Source of the DNA: Glandiceps talaboti
Lineage: Eukaryota; Hemichordata; Enteropneusta; Spengelidae
NCBI RefSeq assembly: GCF_964340395.1
Contig: NC_135554.1
Location: forward strand, 13,878,751 to 13,942,750
DNA: 64,000 nucleotides
Reading direction: 5' to 3'
A program made the translations under genes and the position numbers. Below the pieces are notes generated by a model. It saw nothing but the letters and a program-made list of their open reading frames with translations. It did no database searches and was not told the DNA's origin. Each line of letters begins with the position of its first letter. Positions within the stretch are counted from its first letter, which is position 1. Shown here piece after piece: positions 9,137-23,090 of the stretch.

Positions 9137-12100
9137 GTAACAGTTATTGAAAAATTAATAAATGACTTGTGTACATATATACAATGTAATAGTTCTTGGC
9201 ATTAAAGACTCGCTGATTATCCTTTTCTGCACATTAATATTCAAATCTTATAAAGCATCAAATACTTTACGGTGTGGAATTGTAATGCTTTGTTGTTTTT
9301 GACAGTTACGGTTTTTGATTAATTCTAAAATATTGCATGTATACATTTTGTACATGTACTTGTACATACTGGTACATGTACATGTTATCTACATTTATGT
9401 TACTTTAACTTTTGCAACGATTCTAATAAACTTTTGTTTTGATCTCAAAACTAGACTCTTAAATGATTGGTTAGTGTATCAGATTGAAAAAAAAAGAAGA
9501 TATTTGTAAAAATACAGTACATGTACTGTCAGGTGTAATTATATAAAGGTAGAATGCGTCCCAGACCAATTTTCTCTGAAAATTATTAAAATATCTCCAA
9601 ACTTTGTCATACATGTAAGCTTGTTCCAGCCCCCATTTTGAAGTAATAAAAGTAATTCAGAGGTTCACTATCTTGTTTTCAATGAAATCAATAGTCTTTC
9701 ATTTCCCTTGGTATTCAACTTTAACTTTTAAGCGGCCATATTGGATTCTGATTTCAATATCATATTGACCACTGTTTCACAAATTTGCATGGTGACCCCC
9801 CATTTTTTTCATGATTTTGAGTTGAGAATAAGTGGGTAACAATAACTTATTCCATGGAGTATGTATTATTTACTTAGACACAGTTCAGATGTTTTTTTTA
9901 AACAAACGGTTCAACGTGTCCTTCTGACTACAATTTTCACCAATCTCTATATCAAGACTGTTCAGTGTATGAATATGTACTGAAAGCATCACCAACAAGT
10001 ACACATACATTTTTTGTACTTTTTCTTTCTCTCTGTTATTTTGAACTGACTAACTGATCCATCTTAAGTTGTTATGTTATGCTGAGAAATAAAATCAAAC
10101 CAGGGATTATATCCCTCATCATATTACATATACAGTTACATTTGTAAATCTATAGCTCATCGTTACCAAGGTAACTGAATAAGGAATGGAAAGAAACTGC
10201 CAAGATGAGGAAATTGAGAACAGTTTTGGATTTCCTTTTTTTATTCAGAATTTATTGAATCTGTTTGCTGTCTGCTAGCATTCCTGTTTTCTATACATCT
10301 GCCTGAGAATGATGTTAAATGTGGAGAATCATGAAAACCATGGAAATGTGTTTGTTTGATTGTACGATTGTAAAGACCTTTATTAAGTTACATTATCATG
10401 AATGTTGTAATGTCTGTCATGTGTGCTGAGTCACGTTTTTTTGCAAATGTTTTTTTTTTTATGATTGCATCATCACATTTTTGTAAATGTTGTAATGACC
10501 GTGTTTTGTCAAATTTTCGTGACTAGGTTGATTAACATAAAATGTTCTGATTATGTTGTAAAATAAGTACCTTTTTCACCAATGTTATATACTGACTGTT
10601 TTGTCATGTTTTCATGAAAGTTGTAATGAATGAATGAGTTGAGTCACATTTTCTTGAATGTTATAATTGAGTTATCTTTCTGTCATCGTTCCGTTTCTCT
10701 GAATGTCACAGCCTACATGTACTGGGAACTGTCGAGTGAGACATTGATGTATACAGATACTAAACCCCCCTAGGTGCATATTCATGTACATGTAGTTCCC
10801 TCATACGATACACTGTAAATCTTAGGATTATTTTCATTTTTTTCATTACAAAAGCTGCATTATGGTTGTCATAGAAACATGAGTTGATAAAGTACATTGT
10901 AGTCTTACCAGAAAATTAGGTATTAAAGTCTTACAAAAAACATTTTTTGATGGAGTATTAAGTGAAAAACAGGTGCACATGTATTAAAACTTAAAAGTCT
11001 AGAGTCATTTCTTGATTAAGTATAGTTTGTGAGTATTATTGTCTGGTTAATGTTGAACGCTGTATAAAGCAGGGCATTGTCTTCTTCAAAGAAACCCTTC
11101 TTCTTATGCTAATTACAAGAGTTGTTTCTTAGAAATTTTCACCAAATTAACAAGTAATACAAATCGAAACATTGATATATTTTTATTTTTCCTTCAATCA
11201 ATATTAAATCTGTTTGTGTCTGCTTCAGATGTCTCTTCTTTATTACAGTGAAATCCTCTCTTGGAAGTCTTTTTAATAAGACTCAGAATATATAATTAGT
11301 AAATGTTGAATCTTCTTGAAGATCTTCGAGCAAATGCGAGATGGGCAGGATCTGTGGTTTTACTGATTCTTAGTAAATACACGTGACAACCCTGTGTTTA
11401 GTACAGCTCTTAAAACAGAATTTTCACTGTATTTTTTTTTCTATTAGTATTACACAAGAAGGTAAACTTCTTTCCACTGTAAAATAAACCTTAAAGAACA
11501 AAATATAAAAAATAAATTTGATCAACATCATACATATGTTTTAATAAAAAAAAATTCTTGTTTCAAGTGTGTACATTGAGAGATTGCTGAAACATCATTG
11601 TGTATTAGTACAACATAGGATATTAAAAGTCAAAGAAGAAAATTATAGTGAAATGTACGACTAATAAATGAAATGTACTGGTAGTATTCTACTTATAAAT
11701 GAAAGCATAGTGAAGCACACTATACCTATCAACTAACTACTCACAGAGCTTGAACCATGTATAATTTAGGCATGATATATACACAATGTAAGAAGTATAT
11801 TAAAGTATTTGTATACTGAAATGTCCAGGAAACACTAAAGTACAATGTACATGTATGTCATCCACTGTGCTAATAACATCAAAGATGATGTTTATTGCCA
11901 TCAAAGACATCCACCAACAGTAGGTTACTACCTAGAATAGTTTAATTGAGGTTAATTTATCATCAAAATAAAAAAATAAAAATTTGCAAATTAAGCTTAC
12001 AGCTTGTACCAAAGTGATATATGTAAGTTCAGAAATTTGATAATGAATTGTCAAAAATCTGTTAGTGAATTTTTTAAAATCGACATGGGACAACTTGAAA

Positions 12101-12140
12101 TACTGATTTTGTCTAAATATAACATATTTACATGTGTACC
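9137..12140. other. AT-rich non-coding DNA
   Basis: No gene is supported. Loose recurrence of GAATGTTGTAATG or AAAGTTGTAATG at about 10400, 10485, 10617 and 10657 suggests an old decayed minisatellite. TACATGTACTTGTACATACT-type runs lie at 9352-9385. The segment 9545-9850 has a more complex composition but no second copy here. Confidence 0.5.
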
Positions 12141-12171
12141 GTATGTATGTATGTATGTATGTATGTAAGTA

Positions 12172-12210
<39 letters not shown>

Positions 12211-12356
12211 ATGTATGTATGTATGTATGTGTCTGTATGTATGTGTCTGTGTGAGTGTGTGTATGTATGTATGTATGTATGTATGTATGTATGTATGTAT
12301 GTATGTATGTATGTATGTATGTATACATGTATGTATGTGTGTATCACACACACAGA
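12141..12356. repeat. Compound TGTA/GT microsatellite
   Basis: Long GTAT repeats, a GT run of about 30 bp at 12177-12208, then more GTAT to 12336 and a short CA/GT end. All frames across it (YIHT- or MYVC-rich) are translations of the repeat and not genes. Confidence 0.97.
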
Positions 12357-13200
12357 TATACATGTATATATTGGTATTATTATATTTGTTTCAATTGAAC
12401 CTTGAATGAAAGCTTTATACATGTGCATGCATTTATCAAGGAGCCTTCTGTCAAATGCGGTTTTTCGGTGCACCAAAAGATTACGTTATTGAATCATTTA
12501 TTTGATTTGCCAAACTTCTAGGCTACAGATCCCACTGTTACAAGTTGGTAGTTATATTTATAATAATAATAAACTTTATTTGTTCAAATAAATTCGGAAA
12601 TTTGTTGAATTCGGAAATTTGTCGAATTTGTAAGGTACATTTTGTATTTTGTGACAGATGTAATACTTCAAGTGAAAGAAAAATAGCAGAAAAAAATTTG
12701 AGATTAGCACGTGTCTGTGTTAAAGTTAACATTATGCAGTATGCATCATGTTGAATGTATGTGCAAATGTAAAGTAATAGAGCTGATTGAAGCAGGTGAA
12801 AAAGTGAAACAGTTGATCTTGAAAAGACGTGTTCATGTTTTTTGACAACATATCACTATGGTTGGAATTGGGTTCTCATGTCAAGAGAAAGCAATGTGAA
12901 GTGATCACTGCTTCAAATAAGCAGCATGTACATGTACATGTATCATTCAAATGTATCACACAAAAGGTTGTGGAGTGTCAATAAATATATACATGTATAC
13001 TGTCGAGTTTAAAATGCATCAATAAACTGACAACTGTAATTTCATTTCACTAAGAAATCTATTCATCTAGCCCATCCAAAGCATCTCTGGCACGTCACAA
13101 GGTTGTACCTATGTGAAGGATGTCTTTCCTCATCCAGTTACCATGGCAATGTTAATCAGAAGATGTTGCCGAGACTAGATTGGCTCACCCATTCAAGATG
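12357..13200. other. Non-coding DNA upstream of candidate exon A
   Basis: AT-rich sequence with a short duplicated AATTCGGAAATTTGT at about 12592 and 12610, an ACATGTACATGTA run at 12927 and a GTTACCATGGCAAT palindrome at 13137. No gene is supported. Confidence 0.5.
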
Positions 13201-13461
13201 GTATGATCCTCGCAGCTCAAAGCAAGTATTATTCAGTTGTGTGGATTCTGGATAGGTGAAGCAAAGCAGTTTATTTTGATCTTTGTCGGTATTGCGGCGA
13301 CATTAGTAATTAGATAGCACACATGTTGTAGCTACGAAATCACGTGTTAATGTACAAGAAGTGCACAAAAGTGTTTTTAACCTAGGAAAAAACGTCGGTC
13401 GTCATATCAGATTCTTCAGAGATTAACAGTATTTTAGTTTAACTTTGGCTGAAGTTGTAAG
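13201..13461 (+). promoter_or_regulatory. Possible promoter and 5' UTR of candidate exon A
   Basis: Inferred from position only. The stretch just before the ATG at 13462 has somewhat higher sequence complexity than its surroundings and includes an E-box CACGTG at 13341-13346 and CpG sites (TTGCGGCGACA, ACGTCGGTCGTC). No clear TATA box or initiator can be fixed. Confidence 0.3.
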
Positions 13462-13521
13462 ATGTCAGCGTTGTTACCAACTATGACCGCAAGTGGTGTA
13501 AGACGCTGTCCCAAAGACAAG
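13462..13521 (+). CDS. Candidate first coding exon A (partial gene)
   Basis: Reads MSALLPTMTASGVRRCPKDK from an ATG with A at -3 (GTAAGATGT), then meets the donor AAG|GTAATG in phase 0. Codons such as GCG, ACC, CGC and CCC are GC-richer than surrounding DNA. The following in-frame sequence soon stops, as expected for an intron. The protein family is not recognised from 20 residues. A second candidate first exon with the same strand and phase lies at 36741-36803, so both may be alternative starts of one + strand gene continuing to the right. It could also be a chance ATG-donor pair. Confidence 0.4.
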
Positions 13522-14102
13522 GTAATGTATACATGCATTTACCATTAGCTTGTTGTCGAGCCGTCGCTGTGTGTCTGTGTATAAAAAATGTTGTACATTA
13601 CATATATAGCTCTTTCGATGAAGTCATCTCTGATTTTTCTCACTGCAATTGCTTCGCAGCAGTCAAAGATTTTGTTCCTTTCCTGCATTCACTTCAGGGC
13701 TTTGATAAACAGGACTGCAATGTTTCCGTACGAAAATAATTTTATTTTGTATTTGCAATTCAATCCTATAAATGTTAACTTCGTCTTTCCATATGTCATA
13801 ATGAATGTTGATCATACTTCCCACTCATTCAAACATCGTGGGACTTTTAATATGAGAAAAAAGAATCATCTGTTGTTATTTTGATAGATGATGCTGTGTG
13901 GTGGTTAGTAGTCATCGTTAGTTTATAATTTGATTTACGATTTTCGGATGATGTTTAGTCCCATAAGTTTCACTTTAATAAGACGTTTAAACTCAATTTG
14001 AATGTGGATGATTAAAACCAGCGATTTATTGAACTTTTTATTGACTAAATATTCATCAAGTGTCTCACCTCTGTCTATGTGAATACCTCATTTCTCAGTG
14101 AA
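13522..14102. other. Putative intron start, non-coding
   Basis: The frames at 13533-13884 have no recognisable content and lie past the donor. No repeat is supported. Confidence 0.5.
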
Positions 14103-14520
14103 GTAACAGTTTTGTGTAAATATTTATTACACTTATCACATAAATATTTATTACACTTATCACTTCAAATTGATCCTGTCTGCATGTATTTTAGTTACTG
14201 CCTTGATTCTTGGAGCGACAATTCTGTGTAAATATTTATTAAACATATCACGTCAAATTGCTCCAGTCTGTGTAGTTACAATGTTTCTTCTTGAAGCAAC
14301 AATTCTCTCTGAATATTTATTGTACCCATCACTTCAGCTTGCTCATGTCTGTGTAGGATGTACCTTGTTTCTGTGTGAAGTAACAACAATTCTCTCTCAA
14401 TATTTATTATATCCATCACCGCAAATTTCTCATGTCTACTGTAGTTACCTTGTTGCTCCGTGGGGGGTAATTATTGTATCTAAGTTATTATATCCCACAC
14501 CTCAAAATGAACCTTGTTGG
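14103..14520. repeat. 80-86 bp minisatellite, about 4.5 units
   Basis: Units begin near 14103, 14215, 14295, 14381 and 14466. Each resembles AACAATTCTCTCTGAATATT, TATTATACCCATCACTTC and AAATTGCTCATGTCTGTGTA followed by GTTACCTTGTTTCT. ATATTTATT is the best-conserved core. The first unit carries a short internal duplication (ATAAATATTTATTACACTTA). The 130-codon frame across it (14170-14562) has a leaky internal repeat and is not considered a gene. Confidence 0.8.
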
Positions 14521-14631
14521 CCTCCCCACCCCTTCACCTTTGCAAAATTACTTTTCATGTAGTGCTTATCAAAGAAACTTTTAAACTTTTTAAACTTTTT
14601 TTATAGGAATTAATGAGTTGAAAAATTTCAG

Positions 14632-15003
14632 TTAGGCCTAATGAAAAAAATTGTGTGGTTCCGATTACAGTCAATTTTAGAATAGGTGGGGTAGGCAGAA
14701 ATTTTATTTTATTATATTTTTATTTCATGTGTGAGTGTCTAGTTCAGGTAGCTCTGTTTTCCACTATTTACCATATGGTCTCTCTGTTATTGGTTTCTTC
14801 CCATCAGATGTACAGCCATTACAGATTTGAAGAACAGTATTATATTGTCTTTTTAAGTTGATGTCAGTTTCTGCATCCACTATATCTGGCAAGATTTCGC
14901 TTCATTTTTTGTGATTTTTATTTTTTTTTCTCGAATATGGAAAAAAAAAGGTCTAGGGTCGGCAGTGAAAAACTAGGTTGGGTTGGTAACTGGAACCACG
15001 CAA
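14632..15003 (+). mobile_element. MITE family B, copy 1
   Basis: Left end: TTAGGCCTAATGAAAAAAAT then TGTGTGGTTCCGATTAC. Right end reverse-complemented: GCGTGGTTCCAGTTACC. The interior contains AGGTGGGGTAGGCAGA, CATGTGTGAGTGTCTAGTTC, TCCCATCAGATGTACAGCCA, TTACAGATTTGAAGAACAGT and CACTGCCGACCCTAGAC (minus strand). Three more copies lie in the opposite orientation at 26639-27009, 46795-47147 and 51024-51414. No transposase is present. Short frames here recur in the copies only because the element does. Confidence 0.88.
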
Positions 15004-18000
15004 TGTAATCTAATATGAATTTTTAGTTTTCTTAGTGTCAGGTTCCTTTTACTAATTGTCAGTTGATGTATTACCTTGGAGAATTTTTGAGGATTGGCAG
15101 GTAGAAGATTTCGAATTTATGTTCTTTTTAATCAGCTTGGCGTCTGGTTTTTCTTACTGCCTGTCAGCTGATGCTATTACCCTTGGGTACAGAGCTGATG
15201 TACAGGGTTTCTAAAAGACAAGTTCAATGACATGCTCCAATACACTCATAATGCAGTATACCATATAAGATTATGATTAAGCTGTGGAGATGATACTAAA
15301 TAGGACATGATAGAAAATAGAAAAAAGTCACAGTGTCATTCATTATGGGTGTGAAATTTGTAACAAAAACTTCAACAATATGTGTTCAATTTTAATGAAT
15401 TGAGGCTTTACCTGTCCTTGAGTCGTTGTCATGGTAACACAGGAGCGATTGAACATGTTCGTCTGCCACGTATTGTGTATAAAATCACCAGTTCTATACT
15501 TTAAATTATTTCGTAGCAACTACTTTTTTTTTTTTACATGTAGTATTTATGATACATGTGCAGTAATGTAAATCAGTTATTATTCTAAAAATCATTATTC
15601 GTGGCAGCTCAAAGAAGTGTATAATCTAATTTGATGAAATAATTGAAACACTTCTTTCCATTAAGGCCATCAATTAATGGACTTGTGAACTCTCTGACTA
15701 ACACAGCAATAATTCTAATCTATAGTGACAAATATGAGGTATTTATTTTAAAACAACATGATGCAAGTTTGTAGGAACATTCAAAATGGCCACTCTCGAA
15801 TAAAAACTGTTGTAAATTAAAGAGTTTAAGCAATGCGTGTCTTAGGGACGGTCGCACAATGTCGTACAAGCTCAATGAACAAATACCGTTCATTTAGGTC
15901 ATCAAAACCCCCTTACCTAAATAAGCAAACATTCACAAGTGCGTCATCAAACATTTCTGTATGATATAAACTATGATGAAAACTGTAGCCGTCACACCAC
16001 TACGATCGATGTAATGTAAAAACATGATCGTAAACACATTAAATTAATACCATACATAAACCAAGCACCATACATGTTTCTCACATGAGAAGTAAATTTG
16101 AATCAACATATGAAGATATCTCAGTACAAAAGCTGCGTGTACATGTATTGTCATTGAAGGAGTGAAAGTTTTCTGTCGAAATTTGGTTAGAAGTGCGAAA
16201 GTGAAGTTCTGCAATTGCATTTACACCAGACCCCCCCCCCCCCATAACTGATGTATGCTTATTTCTCAAGCTTTTGTGACATTGTGCGATCATTGTTGTT
16301 TAGAAAATTAGAAAATTACAGTATGAATTTTACACGAGTTGCCAACATATATTTTAGTAGGTTTTGACCACAATCATCATACATGCAAGGTATATGGAAA
16401 TCTATGCAAAATTTACCAGCTTTCCTATCTTGACGGGGGTTTCCAAAACACTGAATGTAATCATTCCAAAATTTATTTAAAAAATCTTCAAAATAGCATG
16501 TCCAAAGCTCCAACAAATGTAACCCAATTACCTCTCATAAGTGAATAGAATAATTTCATTGGAGTCAAGATTTTTTTGAGTGCCATTGTTGATACTGCAG
16601 GAGATGTATAAATTATATGAATCATGGTTTCATAGATTGTGTTATTGTGATTTTGTTGTGTGCTTGTGATAGGAGTGACAACTATATCTCAACAGATATG
16701 AAATCTTGCCAAGTAATCGTAGAGAGCGAGAGGGATATCAACAGAACTGTATGATATATCAGTTTTCATCATGAATAGGTAATGAAGAAAAAAATTCAAG
16801 TGTTGCCTGATTGTAAAGGTGGAACGGATTTGATAAAAGACTATAAAAGTCTGTTAAAAGATAAAGTCGAAAGTATAAAGAGAATAAATAATGTTAGAAG
16901 AGAGAAGGTGAAGAGGCACCAGGAATGGAAATATCTTAGATTGCATAAAGCTGCAAGGATTTGAGAAAGATTCTGAACGGAAATTCTAAAGAAATTGATA
17001 CGCCACATGTCCCTGAAAGATAAAGTTGAAAGTACAAAGAGAATTTGATTGTGCAGTAGGAGAGAGGGAGAGATGATCAATAGAGACACAAGTACTTGGG
17101 GGTAAAGATACAGTATATCGTTTGAAGTTTTTTGCTTGAATGTTTTTACGATTTGAAGTGTCAGAGATAAAAAACGAAGACTGTGAAGTGAAAGGGTTAG
17201 TATGTCTGAGAAAATAAAATGTGTCTTGCTAAAAGCTAAAATTGTAAGTGTAGTGAAAGTATATAGGAAGATGTGTATCTGAAGAGGAGAGAAGTTGTGT
17301 AAAATATATATAGATTGTATTAAAGATATCGAAAAAAATATGGTTGCATGTCTAGAGATGTACAGCTATTGCATATTCTGTGAACCAGAATGTAATCCTG
17401 ATAATTTTCTGTGTATGAAATCAACGTCTGATCTGTGTGAAATGTTATCACCGTTATTGACAAAAAAATATAATAAGACACTTGCAAATTGAGTGCTCCT
17501 TTTTTAATCCTCTCTTGAAAGGTACATGTACATGTAAGGTCAGGTAAGCAATGATATGGGATGCACCACACTTCATGAATGTGATTGTTCATATGACCCT
17601 GTTATCTGAAGGGGATACTGACTATAATGGGAAATGTTAACATCTCAAATTTAAAGTTAGCCCTGAGAATTTGATTTTACATACAAATGTATTATATATG
17701 ATGTACTTGAGCAATATAAATCATATTTCTGTGTGATCTCAAGATAATTTATTACCCATTTATTTACAAAATTTATACAAAAATATATTCTAAATTGAGT
17801 TTGGGAGTGGGGGTGGGGGGGGGGGGGGGTTGGAAAATTCTGAAAAATAACTTGAAGCAGTTAAGTCTGGCACATGGATGTAGTACAATATCACAAATAT
17901 ACCCAAAAAAATTAAAACAAATATGAACTCTATAAATTTGGGTTTCCTTACCTCAGTTACGCACATTTTTGCATAACTGTGAACACTGAGCCTTCCCATA

Positions 18001-18692
18001 ATAAAGAATGTTATAAAATACAACAATTTCCTGTAGACTTTAAATACAAATGTGCGTCACTGGAGATGTCTTCATCATCTCCTCCCCAAACAATTGAAAC
18101 AGGTGAGGAAGAGTGTCCACAACAGCGCTAGCTGATCTTTCAGTCTAAGTAGTTTTTTGAAATTTTTCCCTGATGATTCTAAACTTTTGTTGCAATACGT
18201 TTCAGGTTTGAGTATAATACGGTAACCATGGAAATGATGAGGAAAGTTGAAATTACATGTATACAAAAAACTGCACTGACAGAAAAAAAATGAGTCTATG
18301 ACCCCTAACATTCAAGTTGAAAAAAAAAAATTATGAATATAGATTCTACCTATTTTCTGAGAAGGAAAAATTGAATGACAAAGAGGCGAACTTTATATGA
18401 ACTCAATGTTTATCATGTATGTGTATCAATATGGATGGTTGTACTTTCAGAATGTGATCATTTTAAAAGTAGAGCATATCTATTATAGTTTCTGTAGGGA
18501 ATTAACCATGCAATTATACCGGTAGAATGTATAAAGTCAATCTAGAAAAAAAACACATACAATTGATGGCCTCCCCCAGGGGAATTCCTTGAAAAGACAG
18601 TTATTAAATGTAATGATAATGATGGTTTTCAAATGTGTCATTTCAAGTTTTAATTCAAGTCATGCTAAGCCAAGCTACATGTAGCTGCCATT
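15004..18692. other. AT-rich non-coding DNA with purine-rich patch
   Basis: A purine-rich stretch at 16780-17100 repeats AAAGATAAAGTYGAAAGTA at about 16857 and 17018. The lysine-rich 60-codon frame there is not recognised. Homopolymer tracts: 13 C at 16231-16243 and 15 G at 17815-17829. No gene is supported. Confidence 0.5.
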
Positions 18693-18903
18693 TTTGCATA
18701 AATACATTGTGTACTACCATAGCAACGTTTTGCCATAATGATACATGTACTGAGTTGTTGACAAATTTATTATGTTTTTGTAGTTTTCTGTTAAATTGAA
18801 AAAAACAACTTCTGATTAAAAGCTACACGCATACATACATACATACATACATACATACCAGCAATATTTGCATAATACTCTGTGTACTACCATAGCAACG
18901 TAA
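18693..18903. repeat. Direct repeat pair around an (ACAT)n tract
   Basis: TTTTGCATAAATACATTGTG followed by TACTACCATAGCAACGT at 18693-18731 is repeated as TTTGCATAATACTCTGTG, TACTACCATAGCAACGT at about 18868-18902. Between them is a 30-bp ACAT tract (18830-18859). Confidence 0.7.
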
Positions 18904-20196
18904 TTCTACACATGCTATTTTTAATTTTGGACTATTTTAACGAGTATGAAATGCAGTTATAAATTATTATATGTGTTTGTTGTGCTCTGTCAATTGCATT
19001 ATTCAGTGATAATGGTAGATTACTTGTTTTTGGTAGATTTGTTGTGGTAATATTTACAAATTTATATGAACACACCTGTTGCTTGCTTCATTCGGAAGTG
19101 AGCAGTGGTTGCAGTGTTAGCTGTGATACTCATTTTCAACACAGTGTGATGCATTAGACATATGGTGATTATAAGTGTTTGTGTCCCAGGCCCATCATTT
19201 ACAAATGATTACAGTGGAATTAATTTCACCAAAAATTGAAACAATTCAACATATATATATTATGTATATGTATATTATGTAAGTGCATAAAGGACAAGTG
19301 AAACAGTCCCGATCAATAAATGCAATCTAATGTTTCAAATCAATACTCTTTCTCAAAGGATATCAAGGTAAGATATACAGTATCGTAGGTCATCACCTGA
19401 CTGGATATCTAAATGTTATGGCTAGAACACGGCACAGCAAATTCATTTAAATGGTAAAATAAGCGTGGAAACATCTGAAAGTCACACACAGCAAAAACTA
19501 TATCGGCAGATTAAAAAACAGTGCAAGTATATCAAAGTATTTTGACCATGACCACTAAAAGCACATGTATCAAATCCACCCTGTCACGTGCAATAATCGA
19601 CAATATATCTCATTATATATATTATTTTCTAAACTGTGTCATTTACTTACAATGTACACAATACAGATTTTCCTTTGAAAAAAAAGTGTATATAGATAAA
19701 ATGTCTAATCTAGAGAGAAAGAAACAATGAATATTAAAATTTCATCTTCAAAATGTAACCTATATGATAGATAAAAATGTTTGTGAAAAATACATGAGGG
19801 GAATACAGGTTTTGATTGAAACGAGGTATAATAAATTAAGGTTGGCTGTATGTTTGTTATGACCTCACTGACCCTATATATTTCTTCAATTTGACGATAT
19901 AATAAAAAATTGTCACCCTCTACTATGCTAGGATTAGGATAAAAATCACAACATCACTGATTGTTCAATGGTGATCCCAGGGGTGCATATCTGAAGGAAA
20001 ATGATCATTTATTGCTGAAATTTGGATATTGATATTAATACCAATATTTAGTAACAAACGTTTCAAAGGTTTCCTTCTAACTTTAAATGTCATTTCTAAG
20101 TCCTGTAGGATTGATTATGAAATGAAAATATCATAATCATGTCTACATACATACATTTGTACACTTACTTTTTTTCAATACTTTTTTTTTACAGCT
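18904..20196. other. AT-rich non-coding DNA
   Basis: No supported frame or repeat apart from a short ATATATTATGTATATGTATA stretch near 19250. Confidence 0.55.
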
Positions 20197-20570
20197 AAAA
20201 TGATGTTGCCTTTGTGTTTCATTCATGTAACATGACATTTAATACACACCCTCAGACAACTTCTAATGCAAAAGAAACAATTACATACTAGGTGCTGCAC
20301 ACAGTGGGAGTGTAGAAGTAGTCAAGTTGATATGTTGATTATGTTAGAAAATAAACAGTTGAAGCCATTAAAACAATCAAGTCGACGTGTAATGTTTTCA
20401 TTAGAAGCCTGTTTTTACTGCACTGTGAAAGAATTAGCAATGTTTATCAGTTTTCAATGTGATTGGGCAAAGGATCCTGCTGCATTTATTGTGTCTCTGT
20501 TATTGTTGGTCTACAGTTGAAATGCATCTATCCTTGTGTCAAAAACGTAATGTCCCATGAGCAAAACACC
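20197..20570 (+). repeat. Dispersed repeat family C, copy 1
   Basis: About 375 bp resemble 48933-49350 in the same orientation. Shared blocks are AAATGATGTT, CAAAAGAAACAATTA, AGTTGATATGTTGATTAT, AACAGTTGAAGCC, TACTGCACTGTGAAAGAA, CAATGTGATTGGGCAAAGGA and TTGTGTCTCTGTTATTGTTG. Flanks do not match. No TIR or tail is clear, and the type (transposon fragment or local duplication) is undetermined. The small frame at 20266-20520 is not conserved in the second copy. Confidence 0.75.
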
Positions 20571-22995
20571 AAACCTACATCATTTGAGCTATATAAAGAG
20601 TTTCACAGATAGACTGACCCATCGTTACAATGAAAAACATAGAAGTAAAGTCTGGGCACATGAAGGGGAGATCCATGATTGAAGTAAAAAACAGACAAGA
20701 AAAAACTTCTCATGATTGTTAGGAAGGGAAATGAAGGGACGGCATATGCTTGTATAATTGGAAACTGATATATGAAGTAAAGTTAGCTTTAGGCTAGGAA
20801 ATGCATGGCTTCATGCGGTATGAGTTTCCAAGCTCTGAACGCACAAAAGTTCCTGGGGAATACTACCATGTACTGGTACATGTAGTAAGTCACTCACACA
20901 TACATGTATACCGGTACATCACATGGCATTGTCAATTATTGCACGTGACAGGGTGATTAGCTACATGTGGTTACACTGGTCATGGTCAAAGTACATTTTG
21001 TACTTTCATAAAATTGCACTGTTATGGTGTTTAATCTGCTAATATACAATCCATGTACTTTCACTTTTATGCAATTCGTGATGTCATTAGCAGAATTCAG
21101 ATGTTGCTAAGAAATCAGGGTTAGCGGGTAAGAGCAAGGAACTGTTCCAGTGGGTACTTGACACATGGCAAAACATAAATGTTGTATCTGGGCAGGATCA
21201 ATTGAAAAGGGAGAGAAACATATTTTTTTGATATATTTTTAGCATATTTTTTTTAGAAAAACAACAGGAGGAAAAGGTGAATTTAAAAAAATGACGAACA
21301 CAAAAGTGAATTTGTTATTTTGCTATTCTTTAACAATTGAAGAATGATCTGCATGCCGTTATATTGTTGTGCAGTACAAATATAAACGAGTAAAAATTTA
21401 GGGATTTTTAAGATTAATTTGATTTTTTATGTCTTAATAAATTACCGATACATGTATGTATAGCTAGCATACTGTAACATATTTGGACATAAATAAAAAA
21501 TGTATTTTCACATGTTTGTGTATAAAACAACATTGACATGTATGTATCATTAAAACCACACAAATGAGATGAAATGTAAATGGACTGTAATAACAACAAA
21601 TCATCAAGACCACACAAGTGCCAGTGTGGGTACACAGATTATTTTCCGTCGTGCTTGCTGTGTTTTCTGTTGCACTGTGACTCACTACACTCATGAAAGT
21701 TAGTCTAGTACCTGGCCTGACAACAGTAATCTGATTTTACACAACGTTATCTTCACACATTACGTCTAGTCAGTGTCGTTACTCTTGCACAGAATTCTGT
21801 GCTCCCACCTACAGTGTTCATATAAACATGATGACGTTGTAGCGTCCCCCACGTGATTTTAGTTTAAGCAGACTGGAGGTGGAGTTCGGTTGGACATTTG
21901 CATATCGTATCAGTCCAGTTGTTCCAATGAATATTAATGAGCGATGACGACAGTCTGTCAATTTGTGATGGATTCGCATGTCATGTGATTTTCTCATCAT
22001 ATATATATTATGCAAATGGATTTTTGAAGAATGTTTTTTCTCGCAATTTTGTTGCAGTAGTACAGAGATGAAATCAAATGAGACAGTATCAATCAGACAT
22101 TATGTAAAGTTTAAAAACAAACTATTTACTGTTGAAGTTGAGTAATAGTAATAGACGTGAGTGGTACATTTTATATCATGGATTTTCCAGGAAAGGTTTT
22201 TTCTGACAATGATGTTTTAGTACACCAGACAAGTATTGATTTACATGTCAAGTGTTGGATAAAGATTTAATTCTCAGTTCTCGTTTCATTGTCTGTGACA
22301 TGTTTGAAATAATTCATATGCTTTGTTGTGACAAGACTGGACTTAACGATTCCATCATCCGTTATTTCATCTTGTGTACCTTGTATTGTAGAAATATCGA
22401 TAACCAAGAAAGGATTATGATACACATACGCACAACAATTGTGATTTTCTCATGGTTTTCGTTTGTAATTATTTTCATCGTTGTCAGAGTATGTTAATAT
22501 TTTCCAGATTGTGAAATTCACATGTGTGCACATGTTTTATTTCACCGCATTACTAGAACAGTTGTGCGTGTTGTTAATCGAAGTTCACATCTTTGGGAGG
22601 AGGATAAGGGGTGGGGATGGGGGTTGGTAAGTTATTGTTTGTTACAAGTATTTCATGAAAGTTGTGTATTAAAGTTTGGACATTTCCTATATTCTTGACT
22701 ATTAAGTTCAGATATTAAATAAACCATATTTCTTCTCATCAATCACTTGCCATTAAAGTTGATATTTCAGAGAAACATGTTCGGTGACATATCGTACATG
22801 TACATACATGTAAAGTTTTCTATGGAAAAGATATTTTGACGTTTTCCAAGTTATTAAATCTAAATATTGCATCCACTTTTTTAAATTAGCATATTTTTCC
22901 ATCAGTTATTTGTCTTATATAGGTTTTAGCAATTTAGCAATTTTTAGCAAAAAAAAAATAGTTGATGTATATTAAAACATTTTTATGCAACATAT
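20571..22995. other. AT-rich non-coding DNA
   Basis: Short frames only. ACCACACAAATG or ACCACACAAGTG recurs at 21555 and 21610. Nothing else is supported. Confidence 0.55.
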
Positions 22996-23090
22996 GATCC
23001 GAGCCAGGGGTAATAAATTGTAAAAGCGCTTTGAGCACGGTGTGGGAAAGCGCTATATAAGAACCAACATTATTATTATTATTATTATTA
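22996..23090 (+). mobile_element. SINE-like element, 5'-truncated copy
   Basis: Matches the 3' module of 1020-1274: TGATCCGAGCCAGG, TAAAAGCGCTTTGAGCA, AAAGCGCTATATAAGAAC and an ATT tail at 23069-23090. The 5' body is missing. Confidence 0.8.

Noticed and set aside
11932-12476. Overlapping frames of 66-143 codons rich in YIHT or MYVC
   Set aside because: Read through the TGTA/GT tract; no unique content.
14170-14562. 130-codon plus frame
   Set aside because: Overlaps an 80-86 bp minisatellite whose period is not a codon multiple throughout; hydrophobic content follows from AT-rich repeats.
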